Shown: positions 44,854 through 53,659, counted from the stretch's first letter. The stretch is 64,000 bases of DNA from Sporosarcina sp. ZBG7A (GCF_000813425.1 NZ_JWIB01000010.1:236001-300000); one strand, 5' to 3'. Notes: generated from the sequence alone by a model not told the origin. Numbers and translations are program-made.

Positions 44854-46302
44854 TCATTCTTCCTTTCCAAACAACATTTCTCTCCGGTTCTTTTCATCGA
44901 TTTTCACCGAGTGAACATTTTTAAAGTAATAAACAACCACCACAACAAGCAAAATGATGGTTACGATGGTTTCGGCAGGGCTAAGTCCTCCGATCGGATT
45001 GAGCGGCGTGTAAAGCAGTAGGAAAAACACGAGAGAGCCGATGGATAGGAAGCCAAGTAGTTTCGGCCGTTTGACTCGATAAGGCCGTTCCAGATCTGGG
45101 CGCAGTTGGCGCAGTCGTACAAAAGAGATGGCGACCAGAAGCCAGGAAGAGACGGTAATCACACCGACTACATCGACCAGGCTACCGAAAATCAGTTGGC
45201 TCGTTCCGAGGAACGCACCGAAGCTGCTCACAATGAATAGGAAGATAGTGGCATTCCCTGGTGTTTTGAACTGAGGATGGACTTTAGAGAATGCAGGTGC
45301 AACGTACTTGCCCCGACCCAAACTTAGCAAAATCCGGCTTGCCGCAATGTAGGATGCGTTCCATGAAGTCAAGAGTCCAATCAGTGAAGCGATTGCGACG
45401 AAGTACATTGGCAGAGAGCTTGAAGTGTACAGATTTTGCAACGAATTTAGTACAACGATGCCGCCGGATGCCCGCAACTCGGCGTCCGCTGAAAGTGCCG
45501 TCCCGATGATGATTAGGACATAGAACGCTACGCTTGCCCAAACAGTGGCGATGACCACCTTGCCGATCATCGACGGCTTGATGGTTGTCTCCTCTGCAGC
45601 CTGCGCTACCGCATTGAAGCCGAGCATAAAACCAGGAACCATCAACAAGGCCAGAGACAATCCGGAAAAACCGGTGAAAAATGGCTTTGCATTGTCAATG
45701 CTGCCAAGCGTCACTCCGCTGAATACATAGAAAACCGACGCAAACAACAGCACGCCGACTGTGATTGTCTGAAATACCTTTGAAAACTCAATCCCTCGAT
45801 AGTTCAGCACAGCAAAGAACAGATTGACCACCATAGAGAGCAGGATATAGGACAAGTAGACGGTCTCACCACCCAGATTATACAACGGCAGCCACTCAAC
45901 CACCGGGAAACCAAGCGCCTCCAGCATCATCGGGAACATGATTGTTTCAATGATGATTAGGCCTATGAAAATGATTGTCAGGAATGCGCCTGAGAAATAG
46001 GCCCATCTAGCACCCAGCCCTTCGAAAGTATAAACGATGTCTCCTCCTGCATAAGGCAATGCAGACGACAGTTCAGCATAGGTCAGTCCGACGAACGTAC
46101 AGAGGAGGCCACCGATCAGAAAAGCCATGACCCCTCCTATGCTTCCTGGCAGCGTTGTCCAGATACCGCCGTAAATAACCCAGGACCAGCCGATCACGGC
46201 ACCGATTCCTATAGACAACAAATCCCACTTTGAGAGGGATTTGTTCAGATGCGAAGAGGTCGTACTCAATACAACGTGGCCTGCGTCTTTTACGTTTGCC
46301 AT
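44854..46302 (-). CDS. APC-family amino acid/organocation permease
   Basis: A 482-residue membrane protein with about twelve spanning segments. The start LSKWDLLSIGIGAVIGWSWV is typical of the APC superfamily's first helix, and LTYAELSSALPYAGGD is the conserved helix-3 region. It would import the substrate of the upstream enzymes (CoA ligase, CoA transferase, amidohydrolase). The ATG follows AAGGAGGAAGGG and overlaps the 3' end of the amidohydrolase gene by 13 bases, so it belongs to the operon. The transported compound is unknown; amino acids, amines and carboxylates are all possible. Confidence 0.86.
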   Translation of the reverse strand: MANVKDAGHVVLSTTSSHLNKSLSKWDLLSIGIGAVIGWSWVIYGGIWTTLPGSIGGVMAFLIGGLLCTFVGLTYAELSSALPYAGGDIVYTFEGLGARWAYFSGAFLTIIFIGLIIIETIMFPMMLEALGFPVVEWLPLYNLGGETVYLSYILLSMVVNLFFAVLNYRGIEFSKVFQTITVGVLLFASVFYVFSGVTLGSIDNAKPFFTGFSGLSLALLMVPGFMLGFNAVAQAAEETTIKPSMIGKVVIATVWASVAFYVLIIIGTALSADAELRASGGIVVLNSLQNLYTSSSLPMYFVAIASLIGLLTSWNASYIAASRILLSLGRGKYVAPAFSKVHPQFKTPGNATIFLFIVSSFGAFLGTSQLIFGSLVDVVGVITVSSWLLVAISFVRLRQLRPDLERPYRVKRPKLLGFLSIGSLVFFLLLYTPLNPIGGLSPAETIVTIILLVVVVVYYFKNVHSVKIDEKNRREMLFGKEE

Positions 46303-47282
46303 ACCTTCCCTTCCTCCTTCTCGTTCAGAGTGGTTAAGTTCAACTTAAACAGTCTGTTGGCGTTTTCCCAGTAAAACTTGCGCCGTGTGGAGTCTTTGAT
46401 CGGCCACTTCTCGAATTCCGTCATGACCTCTGCGATGGGCATTCCTAGAGTCAGCCAGTCTGTTCCGAGCAGAATCCGGTCCTGCAACATCCGGTCTGCA
46501 TAGTAGAGGAACATATCCCAGCCGGTATTCGACTCAGCAATGTATTTGGGACGGAAGGCGGATGTATCCACGTACAGATTCTCATATTTCAGCAACATTC
46601 CAATCATGTCATTCACCCATGGCCACCCTCCGTGCCCGGCAATAATCTTCAAATCTGGAAAATCGCTCAGTGGTTGCTCCAGGTTGGAAGGGTGGTCAAT
46701 ATACAGGGATGTATCCTTGAAATAATTGATGGATGTGTGGATCCAGATTGGAACATCCAGCTCTTCGCACAGTGCATAGAGTGGATAATAGCGGCGATCA
46801 TTTGCTTGTAGCCCGTGTTCATAAGGAGGAATGACGACAGCTTTGTACCCTTGTTCAGTCAACGCCTTGCGGACCACCTTCAGGCTCCTTGTCCCTTTAT
46901 GAGGATTAAAACCCGCGAACCCGATGAACCGGCCGGGATACTTTTTCAGGATTTCGGCGACATAATCATGGTCCTCCGGCTCTTCATCGCCGTTTCGTCC
47001 GTAGTCCATGTTGTGGATTGCGTGCGCCACCACTTCCTGCTCATCGAGCTGCTTCAGGAAATTGTCCATCGACAACTGCTTGCCGAGCTCCGTCATCACC
47101 TCGGTCATCACTTCTTTTATATCCTGCTTCTCGAGCTTTTCCATGAATTCGTTCTTCGACCAGCCAATCAGACCTGCCCAGCGTGGGCCAAATACTTTAA
47201 GATAACCGATGTTATCTTTTCCTGGATCAGAAAAGCCTTCCATCAAAAACTTCGGTAGCGTGTTGGAAACGTCCACTTTCAT
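46290..47282 (-). CDS. Amidohydrolase-2 family protein (decarboxylase/hydrolase-like)
   Basis: A 330-residue metal-dependent hydrolase-like TIM barrel of the Amidohydro_2 (ACMSD/resorcylate decarboxylase) type. Recognisable are FIGFAGFNPHKG, VPIWIHTSINYF, IIAGHGGWPWVNDM and the terminal LLGTDWLTLG with the conserved Asp. The N-terminal HxH metal motif usually seen near residue 10 is absent; the sequence there reads KVDVSNTLPKF. It may therefore lack or alter its metal site. It overlaps the CoA transferase gene by four bases. Enzymes of this family decarboxylate or hydrolyse cyclic and aromatic acids, which would suit an operon with a CoA ligase. Confidence 0.82.
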   Translation of the reverse strand: MKVDVSNTLPKFLMEGFSDPGKDNIGYLKVFGPRWAGLIGWSKNEFMEKLEKQDIKEVMTEVMTELGKQLSMDNFLKQLDEQEVVAHAIHNMDYGRNGDEEPEDHDYVAEILKKYPGRFIGFAGFNPHKGTRSLKVVRKALTEQGYKAVVIPPYEHGLQANDRRYYPLYALCEELDVPIWIHTSINYFKDTSLYIDHPSNLEQPLSDFPDLKIIAGHGGWPWVNDMIGMLLKYENLYVDTSAFRPKYIAESNTGWDMFLYYADRMLQDRILLGTDWLTLGMPIAEVMTEFEKWPIKDSTRRKFYWENANRLFKLNLTTLNEKEEGKVWQT

Positions 47283-48445
47283 CGGATTCCCTCTCCTTTT
47301 TTAGATATATTCAAAACCTTTTCGTTGTCCTCGCCAACCCGCTTTGTACGCGGCTCATTCATCTTTCCAGGACGATGTCCATCAAAGAGGATCGGTAGGT
47401 TGGCAACTTTGATGTCCCCGAGCTGTTCATGTGAGATATCTGTGAACATCCCGCGCTCGTTTAAGTGAGGATCCTCCAAAATCTGATCTATGCTTTTTAC
47501 GTCTCCTGCAAGGATGCCATTTTTTCTGAGTGTCATGAGCACGGAGTCTACTTCTTGAGTCTGCACCCATTCTCCGAAGATTTGGTTGAGCTGCGGGGCA
47601 TGTTTTTGAAATTCTTCATTCATAGCAAAAGGATAATCTTGAATGATATCTTCTCTGTCGATCAATCTGAAGGCCCTTTCATATTGTTCTTTTCCTAGTG
47701 CACATACCATCACCCATTTCCCGTCCCTCGTCTGGAACGAGTCCCACGGCAACCCGAATGGATCGGTATTCCCTTTTCTAGTCGGACCATGTTCGTTCAT
47801 GCTTGCATTGACAATGGCATCTTCCAGCACAGCCACCGTGCTCTCCAGCATGCTTACTTCAATCTGCTGACCCAGCCCAGTCTTCTCCCTTTCTAATAAG
47901 GCGCTCACAACGCCAAGCGCGAGATAAATCCCGGAAAGAGCATCTGTTATGCCAGGCCCGGTTTTGAACGGCCGGCCGCTCTCATCTCCGGTTAGTGCCA
48001 TCAGTCCGCCCATCGCCTGAGCGATTGGATCGATGCACGGCCGACTGCTGTAAGGCCCCGAGCTTCCGAATCCTGAAATGGACGCATAAATCAGTGATGG
48101 ATGCTTCTGCTTCAGTTGTTCGTAGCCCAGTCCGAGTTTCTCCATCTTACCAGGCACGAAGTTCTCAATCAGCACGTCAAATTCAGGAAGAATCTTTTTC
48201 AGTCCTTCTATGCCATCCGGTTCTTTCAGATTTAGTGAAATTGAGTTTTTATTTCGGTTCAGCATGTAATGATAGGCGCTTGCCCCGTTCCTGAGAGAAG
48301 GAAACTGCCGCGTCGGATCACCAGCGTCCGGCACTTCCAGCTTCACCACCTCCGCACCTAGCTGCTGTAGGAGCAGCGTTGAAAAAGGACCCGAGAAAAT
48401 CCAACTTAAGTCTAAAATCCGTACGCCTTCCAATGGATTTCCCAT
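47279..48445 (-). CDS. CaiB/BaiF-type (class III) CoA transferase
   Basis: About 388 residues. Hallmarks are the N-terminal GVRILDLSWIFSGPFSTLLL, GAEVVKLEVPDAGDPTRQFP, ASISGFGSSGPYSSRPCIDP and the catalytic aspartate in GPGITDALSGIYLALG. It moves CoA between carboxylic acids without a free energy cost. A position between a CoA ligase and an amidohydrolase suggests activation of a carboxylic acid substrate. ATG 48445 is six bases from GAGGGGTGA; a GTG at 48451 is also in frame. It overlaps the amidohydrolase gene by four bases and follows the ligase stop closely. The substrate is unknown. Confidence 0.87.
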   Translation of the reverse strand: MGNPLEGVRILDLSWIFSGPFSTLLLQQLGAEVVKLEVPDAGDPTRQFPSLRNGASAYHYMLNRNKNSISLNLKEPDGIEGLKKILPEFDVLIENFVPGKMEKLGLGYEQLKQKHPSLIYASISGFGSSGPYSSRPCIDPIAQAMGGLMALTGDESGRPFKTGPGITDALSGIYLALGVVSALLEREKTGLGQQIEVSMLESTVAVLEDAIVNASMNEHGPTRKGNTDPFGLPWDSFQTRDGKWVMVCALGKEQYERAFRLIDREDIIQDYPFAMNEEFQKHAPQLNQIFGEWVQTQEVDSVLMTLRKNGILAGDVKSIDQILEDPHLNERGMFTDISHEQLGDIKVANLPILFDGHRPGKMNEPRTKRVGEDNEKVLNISKKGEGIR

Positions 48446-48451
48446 GCCCAC

Positions 48452-49837
48452 TCACCCCTCGTAGCATTTTTCAAAAAGCGGCGTCTTGGTCAGCTGCTTC
48501 TTTAGTGTTCCTGCTCCGACCCAGTCAATATCCGGCGTGATTCTGAGTTCCCTGTGCAACGCCGACTTCAGGATATCCTCGATATAACCTAGATCCGTTT
48601 TCTGGACACCTTCCCTATGTTCCACTTTCAGCACGAGCGGCGGTACCACCCGTGGGGGCGGGCTATCCAGAACAATCCTGAACTCTCCCGTCAGCATCTC
48701 ATCAAATGAAGCAACCACTTTTTTAATCGCCGAAGGATAAACGTTGACTCCCTTCACGATGAGTAGATCGTCCGAACGGCCAACGACTTTAAGGCGCGGA
48801 CCGGTAAATCCGCATCCCGGACACTGTTCCGTAAAGACTTGGACAAGATCACCGCTCGCATACCTAATCCGCGGCAAGCCTTCCAACGAAAGTTCCGTTA
48901 AAATGACTTCCCCGACCACTCCATCTTCCACTTGAATCGGCTGTTTTGTCTCCGGATCCACCAAATCCTCCGAGAACAGCACCAGGTCAGGAGCAACGGC
49001 ATGAATGCCGTGGTACTCTTCAGAGTCGCATGAAAATCCGAACTCACCAAGATAATCATACACTCTGCACTTGTAAGCGGTTTCAATTTTCCGTTTAATT
49101 TCCGGGATCCCGATTCCGATTTCACCTACCGTAAAGAGTGCGTTCAACCCGAGATCCCCCACTTCCTGACCCGTCAGCTGCGGCGCACGGTCCACTAAGT
49201 ACTCGGCGAGTGACGGCGTCATCATCGCCCCTTCTGGACGTGACATCTGAGCATATTTTAAAATCATGTCACTGCCCGCCCGTACATCCACGTCAATCGG
49301 CAATACCCCGTGTTCTCGAACACCAAAGAGAATGGAAGACGTCGCATAAATGCCGAGTGAATGACTGAACAGCAACCGATCTCCTTTATAAATCCCTCCG
49401 TACTCCAGCATGTTTCGAATATATTTGTTCATCGTGCGGATATCCCGCTCCGTGAACGTATATGTGAAGGTCGGTGTTCCTGACGTTCCGCTGGTCGTCC
49501 CCGTAAAGGCGATCTGGTCCGGTTTCACCAGTAAATGCTCACCAAACGGATGACCTTCCTTTTCAAAAGACAGGCGTTGGCTCTCCCTTTCCAAATCTTT
49601 ATTCATAAATGGCGGCAACTTCCGGAAGTCCTCCAATGTTTTGATAGAATTCACATTGACTCCAAGTTCCCTGAAAATCCGGCGGTAATACTCCGAATTT
49701 CTCACAGCCCGCTTGAGCTGCTTCTGAAGTAGAACCTCCTGATACGACCTGATTTCTTCGGAAGTAAACTGATTAAGCTCCTTTGTCGCATAAGGCGTCC
49801 GCCGTTTTCTCGTGGTCTCGATAGATATATTCACCAT
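48452..49837 (-). CDS. Phenylacetate-CoA ligase family (PaaK-like) acyl-CoA ligase
   Basis: A 461-residue AMP-forming ligase of the PaaK type. The phosphate-binding loop reads FTGTTSGTSGTPTF, the adenine region YDYLGEFGFSCDSEEYHG, and the hinge/C-terminal part GRSDDLLIVKGVNVYPSAI. A four-cysteine-like knuckle QCPGCGFTGPRLK is present, also seen in other PaaK homologues. It activates an aromatic or other carboxylic acid to its CoA thioester. The ATG follows AAAGGAGCAAC. It is the first gene of the four-gene operon ending in the APC permease. The acid is unknown; phenylacetate is not implied, because no paa oxygenase genes are nearby. Confidence 0.86.
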   Translation of the reverse strand: MVNISIETTRKRRTPYATKELNQFTSEEIRSYQEVLLQKQLKRAVRNSEYYRRIFRELGVNVNSIKTLEDFRKLPPFMNKDLERESQRLSFEKEGHPFGEHLLVKPDQIAFTGTTSGTSGTPTFTYTFTERDIRTMNKYIRNMLEYGGIYKGDRLLFSHSLGIYATSSILFGVREHGVLPIDVDVRAGSDMILKYAQMSRPEGAMMTPSLAEYLVDRAPQLTGQEVGDLGLNALFTVGEIGIGIPEIKRKIETAYKCRVYDYLGEFGFSCDSEEYHGIHAVAPDLVLFSEDLVDPETKQPIQVEDGVVGEVILTELSLEGLPRIRYASGDLVQVFTEQCPGCGFTGPRLKVVGRSDDLLIVKGVNVYPSAIKKVVASFDEMLTGEFRIVLDSPPPRVVPPLVLKVEHREGVQKTDLGYIEDILKSALHRELRITPDIDWVGAGTLKKQLTKTPLFEKCYEG

Positions 49838-50199
49838 GTGCGTTGCTCCTTTCTATCAATCGTTCTGACTTTACTTTATATTCAGATATATTAAATGTAA
49901 AATTCAAAATATTTATGACGTCATTAGAGTGGCTAATGGATTAGACAGTAAGGGAGCATTGAATTAAGAGGGCATTACCTGCATCCCCTTAATTGGAACG
50001 GCTATGCACTACAAAACTCTAAAGTTGTTCTGAATGGGGTCAGAATTGTACGGTGCACGGACAAGTCTTTAGGCGAGTATTTTTTTAATGGTAATAGGCA
50101 CAGCAAACCGAAAGAAAGAATTGAAACATTTAAAGACCGACGAAACTTTATAACAGCCGAAACGTAATGGTAATACCACAAAAAATGGAGGCGCTCAAG
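49838..50199. other. Intergenic region with a full main-family repeat
   Basis: About 360 bases between divergent units. The operon promoter should lie near 49860-49920 on the minus strand, but I see no convincing -35/-10 pair. The main repeat copy at 49999-50071 occupies the centre. Confidence 0.55.
49999..50071 (+). repeat. Main palindromic repeat, full-length copy
   Basis: GGCTATGCACTACAAAACTC (left arm), TGTTCTGAATGGGGTC (centre) and AGAATTGTACGGTGCACGGA (right arm) follow the consensus; AAGTCTTT follows. Confidence 0.75.
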
Positions 50200-50352
50200 A
50201 TGAAAGAACACGCCAAAAAGCGGTTCGTGACCATACATCAGGAAGGTAAGTTATCTGGCGTTAAAATATGGGTCGACACTGCGACCGGCGTCCACTACTT
50301 ATACAGCTGGGATGGATACTCCGGCGGGATGAAAATGGAGATGCAGGGGTAG
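50200..50352 (+). CDS. DUF6440-like small protein
   Basis: A 50-residue protein: KRFVTIHQEGKLSGVKIWVD, then TGVHYLYSWDGYSGGM. This phrase order matches small proteins I know as DUF6440, found in many Firmicutes and of unknown function. Relatives normally continue a few residues after the GGM with a proline/leucine-rich end; here it stops after KMEMQG, so the tail may be altered. ATG 50200 has GGAGG eight bases upstream; the in-frame ATG at 50167 has none. It precedes the DUF4188 gene by 42 bases on the same strand. Confidence 0.7.
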   Translation: MKEHAKKRFVTIHQEGKLSGVKIWVDTATGVHYLYSWDGYSGGMKMEMQG

Positions 50353-50394
50353 ATAAAAACGCGGTTCAGGACTAAGTGAAGGAGGATTAACTCA

Positions 50395-50868
50395 ATGTCA
50401 CCATCTGTTTTTCAAGGCAGGCATACAGCCGACAACTCGGAAGACATCGTTGTCTTTATCATCGGCATGCGCATCAATAAAAGGTTTTCCATCCACAAAT
50501 GGCTGCCCGTTTTTCTATCAATGCCAGGTATGATCAAGGAGCTGTACACGCATAAACGAGAACTTGGTTTTCATTCAGCCGAAAATTACTTCGGACTGCG
50601 TACTACTGCCATGATCCAATATTGGCGATCCCTTGACGACTTGCTCGCCTATTCGAAAAACGGAAAGCATCTGAAAGCTTGGAAGAAGTTCAATCAGCTA
50701 ACCGCCAATAATGATGCAGTCGGTATCTACCATGAAACGTATATCATTTCCAAAGGTCAATACGAATCTATTTATGTCAACATGCCGCAATACGGACTTG
50801 GCAAAGCAACAAAGCACATGCCGGTTACATTAGAAAAACAGACGTCAAAAAAGCGGCTTTCCCGGTAG
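50395..50868 (+). CDS. DUF4188 family protein
   Basis: A 157-residue protein. FQGRHTADNSEDIVVFIIGM, HKWLPVFLSMPGMIKEL, RTTAMIQYWRSLDDLLAYS and KFNQLTANNDAVGIYHETY fit the DUF4188 (monooxygenase-like, dimeric alpha-beta barrel) family. Relatives are small cytoplasmic proteins whose substrate is not established. ATG 50395 follows AAGGAGGATTA. A terminator hairpin overlaps its last codons. It is probably co-transcribed with the DUF6440-like gene. Confidence 0.78.
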   Translation: MSPSVFQGRHTADNSEDIVVFIIGMRINKRFSIHKWLPVFLSMPGMIKELYTHKRELGFHSAENYFGLRTTAMIQYWRSLDDLLAYSKNGKHLKAWKKFNQLTANNDAVGIYHETYIISKGQYESIYVNMPQYGLGKATKHMPVTLEKQTSKKRLSR

Positions 50869-50887
50869 TGGGTGGCCGCTTTGTTTT
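50851..50887 (+). terminator. Terminator overlapping the DUF4188 gene end
   Basis: AAGCGGC and GCCGCTT form the stem around CTTTCCCGGTAGTGGGT, followed by TGTTTTG. The stem begins inside the coding sequence. A degenerate copy of this segment lies at 51924-51968. Confidence 0.75.
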
Positions 50888-51016
50888 GAAAATAATAGTG
50901 GAGAATTGTGCAACAAGAAGTACATAAGGTTGCAAATATAATTTGGCCGCTTTCGCATCACACAACTATAAAATGGATTGTAGGGTGCAAAGCTTATAGT
51001 TTAATTCCTGACAAGT

Positions 51017-51682
51017 TTACTTGCTTGTAAGTGTTAGATTAATTTCCTGTTCTTCTAGTAAATCATTTGAAAATGTTTCAGAGTCAAACGCACTTGATAG
51101 AAGGAGTTTTAACGATGTTGCTTTAGGGTCTTTTACTACTACCGCAAATTGCCCTTCAGATTCGACTCCGCCCAACATTGTAGAGCCACCTTCGTCTTCA
51201 GTCGCCATATCATCTGTAATCGCATCAATCTGTTCACTGCCTAATACTAATGCATTAATGCCACTAAATTCTATAGACATATCTGTTTTATTTGTTTTCT
51301 TTTCTGTGCCAATTACTGCATACACTGACTTGGGCAGTTCAGCAGCACTATCTAGTCCCGTTCCCCATAATAATGCCCATTCTCCGTCTTCTGTATAGTC
51401 TTCTATTTTCACCAATTTCACATCAGATAATTCATAACCTATGTTTTCATTTCCTTCAAGTATGAAAGGGTCCGCTTCAGCAAGTACAGATACTTTACCA
51501 AACTCACCAATTTGTCCTAGCCCCGTCTGATTTTCTGCTTTTTCTTTATCAACATTTCCAACCACTTGCGTTTGTCCAGTTTTTGGTTCAGCTTTTTTTA
51601 CCTCTTCTGTAGTGCCACAACCTGTTAATATCCCTAATGATAAGATTACTAATGTGATACCTGGTAATGCTAATTTTTTCAT
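51017..51682 (-). CDS. Hypothetical lipoprotein
   Basis: A 221-residue predicted lipoprotein with a signal sequence ending in the lipobox LTGC (Cys22), then a polar linker and a beta-rich domain (VSVLAEADPFILEGN, EWALLWGTGLDSAAELPKSV, MLGGVESEGQFAVVV). No family is recognised with confidence; a DUF4352-like immunoglobulin-type fold would be plausible. ATG 51682 follows AGGAGGAATTTC. It stands alone on the minus strand. Confidence 0.72.
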   Translation of the reverse strand: MKKLALPGITLVILSLGILTGCGTTEEVKKAEPKTGQTQVVGNVDKEKAENQTGLGQIGEFGKVSVLAEADPFILEGNENIGYELSDVKLVKIEDYTEDGEWALLWGTGLDSAAELPKSVYAVIGTEKKTNKTDMSIEFSGINALVLGSEQIDAITDDMATEDEGGSTMLGGVESEGQFAVVVKDPKATSLKLLLSSAFDSETFSNDLLEEQEINLTLTSK

Positions 51683-52047
51683 GATGAAATTCCTCCTGTT
51701 GTAGAAAATTAATATTCCTTCCTAATTATAAGGTATAAAGTAATATAATAGGACTAACAGAATATCCCAATATCGTCATAAAATTATTTGACCTATTCGT
51801 TACTTTTAAAGATCGATATAGTTGTATACAAGCCAAGAAAACCAGCAACACCTGTAATTAGGACTACATTATTTTCTACACATGGCGTGACCTGCTAATT
51901 TTGTGGTGCAGGGATTTTAAAAAGACGGCTAAAAAACGGCTTTCCCAGTAGTGGGAAGCCGCTATGTTCATATTAGGTGCCATGCACTACACAACTTCAA
52001 ATTGGTTCTGATTAGTGTTTGAATTGCACAGTTCACGGGAAGTGCCT
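51683..52047. other. Intergenic region with repeat fragments
   Basis: About 365 bases. It contains a partial main-family copy (around 51893-51920, TTTTGTGGTGCAGGGATTTT), the duplicate of the DUF4188 terminator (51924-51968) and, at the right end, a full main-family copy that reaches the stop of the dehydrogenase gene. Confidence 0.6.
51924..51968 (+). repeat. Degenerate duplicate of the DUF4188 gene end and terminator
   Basis: GACGGCTAAAAAACGGC, then TTTCCCAGTAGTGGGAAGCC match 50841-50880 (GACGTCAAAAAAGCGGC, then TTTCCCGGTAGTGGGTGGCC) nearly base for base. No DUF4188 coding sequence precedes it, so it is a stranded fragment. Confidence 0.7.
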
Positions 52048-52049
52048 TT
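51975..52049 (+). repeat. Main palindromic repeat, full-length copy at a gene end
   Basis: GGTGCCATGCACTACACAAC (left), TTCTGATTAGTGTTTGAATT (centre) and GCACAGTTCACGGGAAGTGCC (right, 20 shown of the arm) reach the TAA of the minus-strand dehydrogenase gene at 52048-52050. It may act in that gene's termination, though its T-run lies on the other side. Confidence 0.7.
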
Positions 52050-53007
52050 AAACAATATTTTTCGGTTCGCGTCCTTCAAATACATCCATTATCGCCTGAG
52101 CATTCAAGTTCATCATCGCCAGACGTGTTTTAATGCTGGCACTGCCAATGTGTGGGAGAACAGTGACATTCGGAAGTGAAAGAAGCGGGTGATCAGGAGG
52201 TACAGGTTCTGTTTCGAACACATCCAGCCCTGCTGCCCAAATAGTATTGTCCGTCAGCGCATTATACAATGCTGCTTCGTCGACGATTCCGCCTCGCGAC
52301 ACGTTAATTAGGACCGCTGTACGTTTCATAAGTCCCAATTCCCTTTCACTGATGAGGCCTACCGTATCTGGCGTATAGGGTGTAAGGACGACCACGAAGT
52401 CCGCCTCTTCCAATAATTGATCCAACTCCCGGTATTCAAAACCATGCTCTGCTTCGGCATCGTGTTTCCGGTTTCGATTATGGTACAGGACGTGCATATT
52501 GAACCCCTTCGCCCTGCGTGCAACCGCCTCGCCGATTCGTCCCATACCGACAATCCCGAGCGTCGCACCGCCGACATCCATTCCGGTGAATTGCATCGGT
52601 GACCATGACTTCCAATTGCCGTTCCTTAATTCACTTTCAGCTAAAATTAATTTGCGTGCTGTCGCAAGAAGCAGTGCGAACGTGAGATCCGCCGTCGTCT
52701 CAGTCAATACATTTGGTGTATTCGTCACCAGAACTCCGTGTTCTTTCGCCGCTTCAAGGTCGATATTATTATAACCGACCGCCATATTGGCAACGATCCT
52801 CAGCTTCTTTCCTGTTTCAATCAGCTCCCGGTCGACGCGATCGGAGACGACTGTCCATAACGCATCCACTTCCGACACTTCTCTCAATAGAACAGCACGA
52901 GGAACCGGCTCACTTTCCGATTCCCACATCCGGACATCAAACTTATCCTGAAGCGTTGCCACCACGCGATCATCCATTTTTCTAGTAATAAAGATTTTTG
53001 GTTTCAT
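52048..53007 (-). CDS. D-2-hydroxyacid dehydrogenase (glyoxylate/hydroxypyruvate reductase-like)
   Basis: A 319-residue NAD(P)-dependent dehydrogenase of the D-isomer 2-hydroxyacid family. Visible are VGYNNIDLEAAKEHGVLVTN, the Rossmann motif LGIVGMGRIGEAVARR, the substrate-binding arginine in NVSRGGIVDE, a glutamate in DVFETEP and the catalytic histidine in LPHIGSAS. It interconverts glyoxylate/glycolate or hydroxypyruvate/D-glycerate. I chose ATG 53007 because GGGGG lies seven bases upstream; an in-frame start at 53049 adds a cysteine-rich tail without a ribosome site. It is monocistronic. Confidence 0.87.
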   Translation of the reverse strand: MKPKIFITRKMDDRVVATLQDKFDVRMWESESEPVPRAVLLREVSEVDALWTVVSDRVDRELIETGKKLRIVANMAVGYNNIDLEAAKEHGVLVTNTPNVLTETTADLTFALLLATARKLILAESELRNGNWKSWSPMQFTGMDVGGATLGIVGMGRIGEAVARRAKGFNMHVLYHNRNRKHDAEAEHGFEYRELDQLLEEADFVVVLTPYTPDTVGLISERELGLMKRTAVLINVSRGGIVDEAALYNALTDNTIWAAGLDVFETEPVPPDHPLLSLPNVTVLPHIGSASIKTRLAMMNLNAQAIMDVFEGREPKNIV

Positions 53008-53133
53008 GCGAATCCCCCTATTCCCACAATTTACAACATTGTAGCACATATGGGAGGGTCGTTGGATGGAAGGCCAACTACATCGTAACCTGAAGAGTTT
53101 TTTCTGTAGCCCTAATCCCAGCTAGCCAGATTA

Positions 53134-53298
53134 TCAATCCAACCCACTATCAGGTAACCACTCATCAACAATGTTTTCATCCATTGCTATAGGCTTTAAA
53201 CAATACCGACAATCCCCTTCAGCGTCTTTTGAAAACGGCGCAGCTAGTAGTTCGGACAGGACAGATGGATTGGGATATGGAGGTAGGGAACGGTTAAT
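53134..53298 (-). pseudogene. Fragment of a small CxxC-containing gene, broken next to a palindromic repeat
   Basis: The minus strand encodes PPYPNPSVLSELLAAPFSKD, then DCRYCLKPIAMDENIVDEWL and a stop after GLD. It reads like real protein and has a Cys-x2-Cys pair. No start codon with a ribosome site precedes it: five bases to the right the frame runs into the main palindromic repeat at 53303. I treat it as a gene whose 5' end was lost. The family is not recognised. Confidence 0.45.
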
Positions 53299-53302
53299 CG
53301 TG

Positions 53303-53369
53303 TTGCCTGTGCACGACACAACTCCAGAACAATTCCCAATAGTGTTCGAATTGTACGGTGCACAGGCAA
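53303..53369 (+). repeat. Main palindromic repeat, best-preserved copy
   Basis: TTGCCTGTGCACGACACAAC (left arm) and TTGTACGGTGCACAGGCAA (right arm) give an outer stem TTGCCTGTGCAC/GTGCACAGGCAA without mismatch. The inner arms CAATTC and CGAATTG also pair. A run of A follows on the right. Confidence 0.85.
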
Positions 53370-53418
53370 AAAAATCCCCCACCACGATCTATTACTGGGA
53401 GATTCCTACTCGTTTACT

Positions 53419-53476
53419 GTTCTCGAATTATCAGACTAATGTCTGTATTGTGTGGTACACAGGCACGCGATTTTTT
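53419..53476 (+). repeat. Main palindromic repeat, right half
   Basis: AATTATCAGACTAATGTCTG, then TATTGTGTGGTACACAGGC and TTTTTTT. It belongs to the subtype starting with TCAGA, as at 35880, 61020 and 62584. Confidence 0.75.
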
Positions 53477-53555
53477 TATTTCGTCAGCCTATTCGACGCT
53501 CGCTTTTACCTACTACTTACATAACAAGTAAAAGTCATCCATTTATCTCGCCTAA

Positions 53556-53659
53556 ACTGTTAGATTAGCGTCTGAATCGTGCGGGGTCCAGGTACCTATT
53601 GTAATCCACAACAATTCCGAATAGTATTTTAATTGCGCGGTGAACAGGCAGAGCCTTTT
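53556..53659 (+). repeat. Two overlapping or adjacent main palindromic repeats
   Basis: A right half (TTAGATTAGCGTCTGAATCG, then TGCGGGGTCCAGGTACC) runs directly into a more complete copy (CAACAATTCCGAATAGTATT, then TTAATTGCGCGGTGAACAGG), followed by GAGCCTTTT. Confidence 0.7.

Noticed and set aside
48452..49837. Phenylacetate degradation (paa) locus
   Set aside because: Only the ligase family fits; no phenylacetyl-CoA oxygenase or ring-opening genes are present and the partners belong to other families.
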